From contig JAITWN010000015.1 in the NCBI GenBank assembly GCA_031285245.1, positions 1 through 17,280 of the forward strand: a stretch of 17,280 bases of DNA, read 5' to 3'. Positions 1 to 7,087 of the stretch are shown one piece after another (within the stretch, counting starts at the first letter, position 1; every line of letters begins with the position of its first letter). The notes under the pieces were generated by a model. That model was given only the letters and a program-made list of their open reading frames with translations, was not told the origin of the DNA and ran no database searches. The translations under genes were made by a program, and so were the position numbers. The DNA is from Chromatiales bacterium (GTDB taxonomy: Bacteria; Pseudomonadota; Gammaproteobacteria; SZUA-140).

Positions 1-1
1 C

Positions 2-83
2 CGTCATTGCGAGGCGAAGCCGAAGCAATCCACTTCTAGTGCGTGTCTGGATTGCTACGGGGCTAAAGCCCCTCGCAATGACG
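2..83. repeat. Imperfect palindromic intergenic repeat (REP/MITE-like)
   Basis: The left arm (2-32) and right arm (48-83) are inverted copies: both ends read CGTCATTGCGAGG outward and both inner edges read GCAATCCA. The right arm holds a second small palindrome (ggggctaaagcccc, about 59-72). It lies just past the stop of the minus-strand hydrolase gene, so its folded transcript could protect or end that mRNA, but there is no clear U-tract on the minus strand. Palindromes beginning CGTCATTGCGAG recur between genes in many bacteria; membership of a dispersed family here is inferred and needs a genome-wide copy count. Confidence 0.7.
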
Positions 84-106
84 AGGCGGGGTTTTTCAGT
101 AAAAAC

Positions 107-964
107 TCAGGTACCGACGCGGCGCAGATCGAGCTCGTTATCTCTACTAATCACTACGCCCGCAGGCAGAGTGATGTCGACACCGATCGGCAGATGATCG
201 GAAACCGGATGCTGGAGCACTTGCACGTCATTGATGCGCAGGGATGAAGACACCAGCACGTGATCGATGCTGAGCTTGGGACGCCAGCTCGGGAAGGTCA
301 GCAGGTTATCGCTTGGGCGGTGGAGCGGAGCCTGATCGAGCAGAATCTCCATCTCTTCGCTGCGCGCGTGGCAATTGAAATCACCCATCACGACAACGTA
401 CGGATAGCGATTGACCAGTCGCGCGATGTAATGAATCTGCCGCAGTCGCGCGCGTTTGCTGAGCGCGAGATGCACCATGAGCAGCACCAGCGCATTTGAG
501 CTGCTGCCGTAATGCACTTCGATCAGTCCACGACCAGGAATCAGGCCCGGCAGGCGATGCTCGAAGATATGAGCGGGCGCGTAGCGACTCAGCAGGCCAT
601 TACTGTGCTGCGCGAGCTTGCCGAGATTGCGATTGGTCTGCGAATACCAGTGCGGAAATTCGCCGCGGCGAGCGAGGAACTCGATCTGATTGATGAATGA
701 ACTGCGAAAGCTTCCAGCATCGGCTTCCTGCAATGCGACCACATCGAACTCATTGACCAAGCGCGCGATGCGATCGAGATTTTCCATGCGCTGCGCATGG
801 GGTAACAGATGTTTCCAGCTCTGCGTGAGGTAATGGTGATAGCGTGTGGAAGTAATGCCGACCTGAATGTTGTAGCTGATTAACTTGAGCCGCTGTCCGG
901 TGTGTAACTCGGGCTCATCGGCGAGTGTCCGCGCAGCAAGCGCATTGGTTTGCATATTGCTCAT
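107..964 (-). CDS. Endonuclease/exonuclease/phosphatase (EEP) family hydrolase
   Basis: The 285-residue protein carries the full EEP metal-hydrolase signature in order: SYNIQ with Asn32, ALQEAD with catalytic Glu80, VHLA near 164-167, GDFN with Asp195 and Asn197, SIDH with Asp234/His235, and a terminal SDH at 255-257. The family (DNase I, exonuclease III, sphingomyelinases) cleaves phosphodiester bonds with Mg2+; the substrate here cannot be read from sequence. There is no signal peptide, so it is probably cytoplasmic. The ATG overlaps the stop of the upstream acetolactate synthase gene as ATGA (961-964), which suggests translational coupling. An EEP-family gene next to dsbA is also, from memory, the arrangement in Pseudomonas, supporting an old linkage. 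Confidence 0.88.
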   Translation of the reverse strand: MSNMQTNALAARTLADEPELHTGQRLKLISYNIQVGITSTRYHHYLTQSWKHLLPHAQRMENLDRIARLVNEFDVVALQEADAGSFRSSFINQIEFLARRGEFPHWYSQTNRNLGKLAQHSNGLLSRYAPAHIFEHRLPGLIPGRGLIEVHYGSSSNALVLLMVHLALSKRARLRQIHYIARLVNRYPYVVVMGDFNCHARSEEMEILLDQAPLHRPSDNLLTFPSWRPKLSIDHVLVSSSLRINDVQVLQHPVSDHLPIGVDITLPAGVVISRDNELDLRRVGT

Positions 965-2604
965 ATAGGATCGATCATTTCACCCAATTTTGCCGTCAGA
1001 TTGAGATTTTCTCTGTAATCCACCGGGCAATCGATGATACTCACGGTATTATCGGCCAGCGCCTTTCTGAGCGCAGGCAACAGATCTTCGGCTCGCTCGA
1101 TGCGGTAGCCTTTGGCGCCGAAGGACTCAGCGTATTTGACGAAATCAGGATTGGTGAAGCGCACGTTGCTGATGCGACCATAGGCGCGCTGTTGTTTCCA
1201 TTCTATCAGACCATAGCCCTCATCATTCCAGATCAGAATCACCACCCCGAGGCCGAGCCGCATGGCGGTCTCGATTTCCTGCGAGTTCATCAAGAAGCCA
1301 GCGTCTCCAGTTACCGCCACCACTTTGCGTTCGGGCCGAGCCAGTTTTGCGGCAATGGCTCCCGGCACCGCGATACCCATGCTGGCAAAGCCATTGGAGA
1401 TGATGCAGGTGTTGGGATGTTCGCAGCGAAACATGCGCGCCATCCAGAGTTTATGTGCGCCCACGTCGCAGATGACGATGTCTTCGAGGTCCATCGCGGT
1501 GCGTAGATCCCAGATGATCTTCTGTGGCTTGAGTGGCCAGCTCTGATCGTCGCGATGGCGACGCATGTCTTCGATCAGTGCCTCGCGCAGCGGGCGCGCC
1601 AGCGTGTCAGCCTCGGTGCGCGGCGTTGTGAGTTCAGCGATGCGCGGCAAGCTCTGCCTGATGTCGCCGATTGCGCCACCGGCGATGGAGTAACTCCCAT
1701 CCACTTCCGCGGGTGTCGCGGCAATGTGCACAATGCGCCGGTCGCGGGTGGGATGCCACAAATATGGATGGTATTCCACCAGGTCGTAGCCGATGCAGAT
1801 GATGACGTCGGCGTTATCGAAACCGATGTTGACGTAATCCTTGGTCTGTAACCCGACGGTGCCAAGCGCTAAAGGATGGCTGAAGGGAAAAGCGCCTTTG
1901 GCCATGAAGGTGGTGGCGACCGCAATGCCGAGCCGATCAGCGAAATCGCGCAGCTGTTGCCAGGCACGCGCGCGAATCACGCCGTTGCCGGCGAGAATCA
2001 GTGGGCGCTTGGCCGCGCTGATGAGACGAGCCGTGCTTTGCACAGCTTCGCTCGCGGGCTCGGGCATCTGCGGGTTCGAAACACGCAGCGGCAGTTCTTC
2101 GACTTCCATTGCTGCTGCTGCGATGTTTTCAGGGAATTCGATGAAGCTCGCGCCCGTTCTTTCCATCTGCGCGAGCTTGAAGGCTTTGCGCACCACTTCG
2201 GGCACGACGCTCGGCGTGAGCAGGCGCGAGGAATACTTGGTGATGTGTTTGAAGATGCTCTCCAGATCGAGCACCTGATGGGATTCCTTGTGTAGCCGAT
2301 TGGTGCCAGCCTGGCCCGCGATGGCGACTAGCGGCGCGTAATCCATGTTGGCGTCCGCTACCGCGGTGATGAGATTGGTCGCGCCCGGGCCGAGCGTTGA
2401 TAGACATACGCCAGCGCGGCCAGTGAGCCGGCCATAAACATCGGCCATGAAACCAGCGCCCTGTTCGTGGCGAACCGTGATGAAGCGGATCGGCGATGAC
2501 AGCAGTGCATCCATCAGGGCGAGGTTTTCCTCGCCCGGGATGCCGAAGATGTATTCGACGCCTTCGTTTTCGAGACAGCGAACGAACAGCTCAGCGGCTT
2601 TCAT
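961..2604 (-). CDS. Acetolactate synthase, large (catalytic) subunit type, ThDP-dependent
   Basis: The 547-residue protein is a thiamine-diphosphate enzyme that would condense two pyruvates to acetolactate and CO2. The N-terminal Pyr domain has Glu47 in VRHEQGAGFMADVYGR, which activates the cofactor, followed by LGPGATNL. The central Rossmann-like domain spans about 190-330. The C-terminal PP domain has the Mg/ThDP motif starting GDAGFLMNSQE and ending in WNDEGYG; GDA replaces the textbook GDG. No ilvN-like regulatory subunit is adjacent, so a stand-alone catabolic (AlsS-like) role or another pyruvate-related decarboxylase activity is as possible as branched-chain amino acid synthesis. It begins 41 bases after dsbA and overlaps the EEP gene by 4 bases, so it is likely in one transcript. 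The Shine-Dalgarno sequence is weak. Confidence 0.87.
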   Translation of the reverse strand: MKAAELFVRCLENEGVEYIFGIPGEENLALMDALLSSPIRFITVRHEQGAGFMADVYGRLTGRAGVCLSTLGPGATNLITAVADANMDYAPLVAIAGQAGTNRLHKESHQVLDLESIFKHITKYSSRLLTPSVVPEVVRKAFKLAQMERTGASFIEFPENIAAAAMEVEELPLRVSNPQMPEPASEAVQSTARLISAAKRPLILAGNGVIRARAWQQLRDFADRLGIAVATTFMAKGAFPFSHPLALGTVGLQTKDYVNIGFDNADVIICIGYDLVEYHPYLWHPTRDRRIVHIAATPAEVDGSYSIAGGAIGDIRQSLPRIAELTTPRTEADTLARPLREALIEDMRRHRDDQSWPLKPQKIIWDLRTAMDLEDIVICDVGAHKLWMARMFRCEHPNTCIISNGFASMGIAVPGAIAAKLARPERKVVAVTGDAGFLMNSQEIETAMRLGLGVVILIWNDEGYGLIEWKQQRAYGRISNVRFTNPDFVKYAESFGAKGYRIERAEDLLPALRKALADNTVSIIDCPVDYRENLNLTAKLGEMIDPI

Positions 2605-2645
2605 GTGCGCCGTTCAGCAGAGGCTGTGTGAGACAGGTAATGCAT

Positions 2646-3287
2646 TCAGTGGCGTGATGCTGCTTCGCGGTCGGCGAGATAATTCACCACATTGATGAGT
2701 TTGTCGAAAGAGCCTGCCACCATGTCGGGGCCAGTGCGATATTTGCCGCTGACCACCATCGTCGGCGTGCCTTCGATGCCGTAGCGGCGCGTCATATCGC
2801 GTGCGCGCGAAACCTTGGCGTCGATGGCAAATGATTTGAACGTGCCGAGGAAGCGCGTGCGATCGATGCCGGCATTCTTTTCGAAGAATTCAGCGAGCGT
2901 GTCTTCGGTGTCACGCGGACGCGCCTTGGGATCGAACAGCAGCGGATGGAGTTTCTCCAGTACGCCGAGCGCCTCGGCGGTGTAATAAGCACGCGCATGG
3001 ATCGCCCAGCGCTCGCTCAGCACGGCGGGCAAGCGGATGTAGTTGACGTTATCCGGCTTGGTCAGTTGCCAGCGTTCGATATAGGGCTGGAAATCACGGC
3101 AATGCGGGCAGCCGTACCAAAACACTTCCACCACTTCGACCTTGGCTGGATCAGCAGTCGGCTGAGGTGGCTGGATCTTCGCGTAGGCAACATCTTCTTG
3201 ATACTGCTCAGCGGCGTCGACGCCAGCAGTAAACGAAATCATCGGTAATAACAGGGCGAAGAAAGCGAACAGGCGGAAACGATTCAT
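2646..3287 (-). CDS. dsbA: Periplasmic thiol:disulfide interchange protein DsbA
   Basis: The 213-residue thioredoxin-fold oxidoreductase introduces disulfides into exported proteins and is reoxidised by DsbB. A signal peptide covers residues 1-25, with a hydrophobic core FAFFALLLPMISF and likely cleavage after VDA. The active site is CPHC at 60-63 in FWYGCPHCRDF, and the cis-proline loop is GTP at 173-175. Length and layout match the DsbA family. GAGGA (3293-3297 on the plus strand as TCCTC) sits 5 bases before the ATG and supports this start. It is first in the minus-strand cluster and divergent from engB. Possible clients in this window are the pilus and type II secretion systems, an inference from known DsbA biology. 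Confidence 0.95.
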   Translation of the reverse strand: MNRFRLFAFFALLLPMISFTAGVDAAEQYQEDVAYAKIQPPQPTADPAKVEVVEVFWYGCPHCRDFQPYIERWQLTKPDNVNYIRLPAVLSERWAIHARAYYTAEALGVLEKLHPLLFDPKARPRDTEDTLAEFFEKNAGIDRTRFLGTFKSFAIDAKVSRARDMTRRYGIEGTPTMVVSGKYRTGPDMVAGSFDKLINVVNYLADREAASRH

Positions 3288-3353
3288 GTCGATCCTCGGA
3301 ATCTTACGCGGTGCATTCTAGGGTTCCGGCGCGAAGCGACGGTGCCGTGCGTG

Positions 3354-3359
3354 ATTATA
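3354..3359 (-). promoter_or_regulatory. Candidate -10 box for dsbA
   Basis: The minus strand reads TATAAT, an exact sigma-70 -10 match, in the dsbA-engB divergent region. Its start point would give a dsbA leader of about 60 bases. The -35 is poor: the best match, TCGAAA at 3379-3384, needs a 19-base spacer. This is tentative. Confidence 0.3.
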
Positions 3360-3420
3360 CGTTAAGATGCGTAGCGGATTTCGAGCTTTACCTTTTCTGA
3401 CACTCTTCAAGCAGGCGACC

Positions 3421-4089
3421 ATGACACAGGCAGAGCGAAAACCAGACAGTGCTGCGCCTTATCGCAATGCGCAATTTGTGCATGGCACCGCATATGGCGG
3501 CGGTCTGCCTGCGGACGGCGGTTTGGAAGTGGCTTTTGCCGGTCGCTCGAATTCGGGCAAGTCGAGCTCGATCAATACTATCACTGGCCGCCGCGCTCTC
3601 GCGCGCACGAGTAAAACACCCGGGCGTACTCAGCAGATCAATTTCTTCGATCTCGGCGACGAACGTCGTCTGGTCGATTTGCCCGGATATGGTTACGCGC
3701 AGGTTTCTGAAGAGACGCGCAGGCGCTGGCGGCCGCTGATCGAATCCTATCTGAATGGCAGACGCTCGCTCGCCGGTATGATCCTCACCGTCGATTGTCG
3801 GCGCGAGCCGGATGATCTCGATGCGATTCTGATCGATTGGTGTTTGGAAACCGGCGTGCCGCTCCATCTGCTGCTCACCAAGTCTGACAAGCTGACGCGC
3901 AATGTTGGCGCGCAGGCGCTGCGCCGCTGGCGTGAACGCCTGGCAGCGCCCGATGACGGCGAAGCGCCAGCGGCGAGCGTGCAGCTTTTTTCCTCTTTAT
4001 CGCGCGATGGTGTTGAGGAAGCGCGGGCGAGACTCGCTGAGTGGCTGGAATTCGGGCAAAAAAAAGCCCCAGCATTGGGGAAGGCTTGA
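3421..4089 (+). CDS. engB: Ribosome biogenesis GTPase EngB (YihA/YsxC)
   Basis: This GTPase assists assembly of the large ribosomal subunit. From the chosen start it has 222 residues with all G motifs: G1 GRSNSGKSS (41-49), G2 around TPGRTQ (66-71), G3 DLPGYG (86-91), G4 TKSD (153-156) and G5-like SSLSRDG near the C-terminus. I chose ATG 3421 because AGG lies 5 bases upstream and the protein then begins close to the family's usual start. An in-frame ATG at 3367 would add 18 residues but has no ribosome binding site. The last codons (KKAPALGKA) are written in DNA that is also a minus-strand intrinsic terminator. It converges on polA, as in E. coli and Pseudomonas. Confidence 0.94.
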   Translation: MTQAERKPDSAAPYRNAQFVHGTAYGGGLPADGGLEVAFAGRSNSGKSSSINTITGRRALARTSKTPGRTQQINFFDLGDERRLVDLPGYGYAQVSEETRRRWRPLIESYLNGRRSLAGMILTVDCRREPDDLDAILIDWCLETGVPLHLLLTKSDKLTRNVGAQALRRWRERLAAPDDGEAPAASVQLFSSLSRDGVEEARARLAEWLEFGQKKAPALGKA

Positions 4090-4097
4090 GCTGGGGC
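4058..4097 (-). terminator. Intrinsic terminator on the minus strand, inside the engB 3' end
   Basis: Read on the minus strand, GCCCCAGC (4097-4090) pairs with GCTGGGGC (4073-4066) and is followed directly by eight Ts (4065-4058). A nested shorter hairpin, cccca/tgggg at 4067-4080, is also possible. This is a textbook rho-independent terminator. It would end the candidate small RNA and any polA read-through. It overlaps the engB stop codon (4087-4089), so the same bases encode the EngB C-terminus. Confidence 0.8.
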
Positions 4098-4214
4098 AGT
4101 AAGATCCAGCGCATGGCTAGATCAGGTAACCCGCCTCGGGAGGGAGGTCAGGGGTTACCTCGTTCCCGCCGAAGCAAGGACACTCGGTGGAAATCAGGGA
4201 AATGCAGTTGACTA
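4058..4214 (-). ncRNA. Candidate small regulatory RNA in the polA-engB interval (Spot 42/ErsA position)
   Basis: No protein gene explains 4090-4303. On the minus strand a sigma-E type promoter (4220-4248) would start an RNA near 4214. About 155 bases later comes an intrinsic terminator with a U8 tail. The predicted RNA has a pyrimidine-rich, weakly structured 5' part (UUUCCCUGAUUUCC), then a hairpin AGGUAACCC/GGGUUACCU (4160-4152 with 4132-4124), then an 8-pair stem GAUCUAGC/GCUGGAUC with loop CAUGC (4123-4103), then the terminator. A single-stranded 5' region plus a long U tail is typical of Hfq-binding RNAs. E. coli Spot 42 lies between polA and yihA in the same orientation as polA, and P. 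aeruginosa ErsA, driven by the sigma-E homologue AlgU, has the same neighbours. I see position and promoter class, not sequence homology. Confidence 0.6.
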
Positions 4215-4219
4215 GCGAT

Positions 4220-4248
4220 TGAGACGATGGTGGTCGCCAGAAAGTTCC
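4220..4248 (-). promoter_or_regulatory. Sigma-E/AlgU-type promoter for the candidate small RNA
   Basis: On the minus strand, GGAACTT (4248-4242) is an exact match to the sigma-E -35 consensus. A 17-base spacer follows, then TCTCA (4224-4220), close to the TCTGA/TCAAA type -10. Transcription would start about 4213-4215. The promoter points away from polA's end toward the intrinsic terminator at 4058-4097. It implies induction by envelope stress. Confidence 0.55.
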
Positions 4249-4303
4249 ACTCGCCTGATTGGTTTCGCAACCCCATATTTTTGGCGGCACAGCTCGCTTT
4301 GCT

Positions 4304-7030
4304 TTAGTGCGCTTCGTCCCAGTTTTCCCCACTGCCGATATCGACTTCAAGCGGCACATCGAGCATTGCCGCTGCACTCATGTCCTCACGAATGCGCGCG
4401 CAGATTTTTTCGAGCTGCGCCTCCGGCACTTCAAACACCAATTCGTCATGCACCTGTATGATCATGCGCGCGCCATCGCAGGCTTGCGTGTCCTGATTCA
4501 TCCAGGCAGCAACGCTCAGCATCGCGCGTTTGATGATGTCGGCTGCAGTGCCCTGCATGGGGGCGTTGATGGCGGCTCGCTCAGCGTATTCGCGGCGTTG
4601 CCGATTGCGCGCGCGAATCTCGGGCAGATACAAACGTCGCCCGAATAATGTCTCCACATAGCCGCGTTCACCGGCTTCATGGCGGGTGCGATTCATGAAT
4701 TCGAGCACGCCGGGATAGCGTGCGAAATAAAGATCCATGTAGCGCTGCGCGGCATCGCGCGAAACATCGAGCTGACGCGCCAGTCCGAACGCCGACATGC
4801 CGTAAATCAAGCCGAAATTAATCGCTTTGGCGCTGCGGCGCTGCTCGGCGTCGACCGCTTCGGGCGCAAGGCCAAAGATTTCCGCAGCGGTGGCGCGATG
4901 AATATCCATGCCTTGCTTGAAGGCGGCGATTAGCCGTTCATCCTGTGAATAGTGCGCGAGGATGCGTAGCTCGATCTGCGAATAGTCTGCCGCGACCAAG
5001 CGGTAACCCGGCGGCGCGATAAAAGCGCGCCGGATGCGGCGACCGAGCTCTGTGCGGATCGGAATGTTCTGCAGATTCGGACTGCTCGATGACAAGCGTC
5101 CGGTCGCAGCGACGGCTTGCTGGTAGCTGGTGTGTACGCGTCCGGTGCCAGTGTCGATCTGCTCAGGCAAACGATCGGTATAAGTGGACTTGAGCTTGCT
5201 CAGCGTGCGGTGTTCGAGCAGCAAACGCGGCAGTGGATATTCTTCTGCCAGTTCCTGGAGCACGGATTCATCTGTTGATGGCTGCCCTGTGGGTGTGCGG
5301 CGCGACACCGGAAGACCGAGTTTGTCGAACAAAATGCGCTGAATTTGCAGCGGTGAGCCGAGATTGAATTCCTCGCCGGCGAGCGCATGGACTTCCTGCT
5401 CGAGAATGCGCAAACGCATACTGAGTTCGCTGCTCTGTTCATTCAGCATGGCGGCATCGATCAGCACGCCCTGGCGCTCCATGCATGCAAGCACGGGCAC
5501 CAGTGGCATTTCGATATCTTCAAACACCTGACGTAATTCTGCGACGGAAGCGAGCGCTGGCCACAGATGTTGATGCAAGCGCAGCGTGATGTCGGCGTCT
5601 TCGGCGGCGTAACGCGTTGCGGCTTCGATACCGACTTCATTGAAAGCAAGCTGCTTTGCGCCTTTGCCAGCGACGTCCTCAAAAGTGACGGTTTTATAGC
5701 CGAGATATTTCAGCGCGAGTGAATCCATGTCATGACGCGAGCCGGTGCTGTTCAGCACGTAGGATTCCAGCATGGTGTCGCTCAGCTCGCCGCGCAGTTC
5801 GATGTTGTAACGCGCGAGCACGCTGATGTCGTATTTGAGGTTCTGCCCGATCTTGTGCAGCGCCGCATCTTCGAGCAAGGGCTTGAGCCTCGCGAGCACT
5901 TCATCGCGCGCCAGTTGCGCTGGCGCGAGCGGACCTGAATGCGCGAGCGGCACATAAGCCGCGCTGCCAGGCTCGACTGCAAATGAAACGCCGACCAGCT
6001 CCGCATTCAGTGCATCGAGACTGGTGGTTTCGGTATCGAAGGCAAATGTACCCGCCTGGCGCAGCTTCGCCAGCCAGTTATCAAGCGCGTCCGAGGTGAG
6101 CACGCATTCATATTGCGCTTGCGTTGCAGGATGCAGCAGCGGTGTTTCATCCGGCGGCGTGGGCGCGATGACTTTGAGTTCGTCACGCAGGCGGTGAAAC
6201 TCCAGATGCTCATAGAGCGCGCTGAGACGCGCTAAATCAGGCGGCGCGCGGCGCAGATCGGCGGGCGCGCAGTCGAGTGGCACTTCGCAGTGAATGGTGG
6301 CGAGCTTCTGGCTGAGCGGCAGCTGGATGCTATGTTCGCGGATGCGTTCGCCGACTTTGCCTTTGATGTCGTGCGCTGCGGCGAGTATGCCGGCGATCGA
6401 TCCATATTGGTTGAGCAGTGTCGCTGCGGTTTTGGGGCCGATGCCGGGAATGCCTGGAATGTTGTCGGACGTGTCACCGACCAGTGCGAGGTAATCGATG
6501 ATACATGAGGGCGGCACGCCGAATTTCGCGCGCACGCCATTAGCATCTAGGTGTTGCTGCGTCATGGTATTGATGAGCGTGACGTGCTCATTCACCAGCT
6601 GGGCCATATCTTTGTCGCCGGTCGAGATGAGCACGTCCATGCCAGCTGCGCGCGCGCTTACTGCCAATGTGCCAATGACGTCGTCTGCCTCTACGCCTGG
6701 GATTACTAGACAGGGTAGGCCGAGCGCGCTGACAATAGCGTGCAGAGGTTCGATCTGGCTGCGCAGATCACTCGGCATCGCAGGACGATTGCTTTTGTAC
6801 TCCGCGTACAACTCTTCCCGAAAGGTTTTGCCCTTGGCGTCGAAGACCACGGCGATATGCTGCGGCTCATATTCCCGCAGCAACGTGCGCAGCATGTTGG
6901 TGACGCCGTAAACGGCGCCCGTCGGCTCACCACGGGAATTGCTGAGCGGCGGCAAGGCGTGGAAAGCGCGGTATAAATAGGATGATCCGTCGATGAGAAT
7001 CAATGGCTGCGCAGGAGTGTTCATCGACAT
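4304..7030 (-). CDS. polA: DNA polymerase I
   Basis: The 908-residue protein is full length and has all three Pol I activities, for Okazaki-fragment processing and repair. The 5' nuclease domain (about 1-290) has LILIDGSSYLYRAFHA, VFDAKGKTFR, GVEADD and the helix-hairpin-helix GIPGIGPKTA. The 3'-5' proofreading domain (about 320-505) keeps DTETTSLD, NLKYD and the YAAEDAD metal site, so proofreading looks intact. The polymerase domain has TGRLSSSSPNLQNIP, motif A DYSQIELR, motif B RRSAKAINFGLIYG and motif C VHDE at 860-863. It converges on engB; its mRNA would end at the terminator inside engB or before the candidate small RNA. ATG 7030 has no Shine-Dalgarno; a second ATG lies at 7024. Confidence 0.97.
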   Translation of the reverse strand: MSMNTPAQPLILIDGSSYLYRAFHALPPLSNSRGEPTGAVYGVTNMLRTLLREYEPQHIAVVFDAKGKTFREELYAEYKSNRPAMPSDLRSQIEPLHAIVSALGLPCLVIPGVEADDVIGTLAVSARAAGMDVLISTGDKDMAQLVNEHVTLINTMTQQHLDANGVRAKFGVPPSCIIDYLALVGDTSDNIPGIPGIGPKTAATLLNQYGSIAGILAAAHDIKGKVGERIREHSIQLPLSQKLATIHCEVPLDCAPADLRRAPPDLARLSALYEHLEFHRLRDELKVIAPTPPDETPLLHPATQAQYECVLTSDALDNWLAKLRQAGTFAFDTETTSLDALNAELVGVSFAVEPGSAAYVPLAHSGPLAPAQLARDEVLARLKPLLEDAALHKIGQNLKYDISVLARYNIELRGELSDTMLESYVLNSTGSRHDMDSLALKYLGYKTVTFEDVAGKGAKQLAFNEVGIEAATRYAAEDADITLRLHQHLWPALASVAELRQVFEDIEMPLVPVLACMERQGVLIDAAMLNEQSSELSMRLRILEQEVHALAGEEFNLGSPLQIQRILFDKLGLPVSRRTPTGQPSTDESVLQELAEEYPLPRLLLEHRTLSKLKSTYTDRLPEQIDTGTGRVHTSYQQAVAATGRLSSSSPNLQNIPIRTELGRRIRRAFIAPPGYRLVAADYSQIELRILAHYSQDERLIAAFKQGMDIHRATAAEIFGLAPEAVDAEQRRSAKAINFGLIYGMSAFGLARQLDVSRDAAQRYMDLYFARYPGVLEFMNRTRHEAGERGYVETLFGRRLYLPEIRARNRQRREYAERAAINAPMQGTAADIIKRAMLSVAAWMNQDTQACDGARMIIQVHDELVFEVPEAQLEKICARIREDMSAAAMLDVPLEVDIGSGENWDEAH

Positions 7031-7032
7031 GG

Positions 7033-7038
7033 ATTATA
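7033..7038 (-). promoter_or_regulatory. Candidate -10 box for polA, nearly abutting its start codon
   Basis: The minus strand reads TATAAT at 7038-7033, only two bases before ATG 7030. If used, transcription would begin near 7026, past the first ATG, and the mRNA would have almost no leader before the second ATG at 7024. No convincing -35 is seen at 15-18 bases upstream, so this is uncertain. Confidence 0.3.
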
Positions 7039-7087
7039 CTATGGCACTTTGCGGTAAGCGCCTGCTCAGATCTCGGATATAAATGTA

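Noticed and set aside
925..1506. A 193-codon plus-strand frame opposite the acetolactate synthase gene
   Set aside because: It lies antisense to conserved ThDP motifs, shows no family features and no ribosome binding site; treated as a shadow frame.
3367..3420. An 18-residue N-terminal extension of EngB from ATG 3367
   Set aside because: It has no ribosome binding site, the extension has no family match, and ATG 3421 has AGG at a proper distance.
4117..4377. An 86-codon minus-strand frame over the polA end and the polA-engB gap
   Set aside because: It overlaps the C-terminal codons of polA in another frame, has no domain, and the region is better explained by an RNA gene with promoter, stems and terminator.
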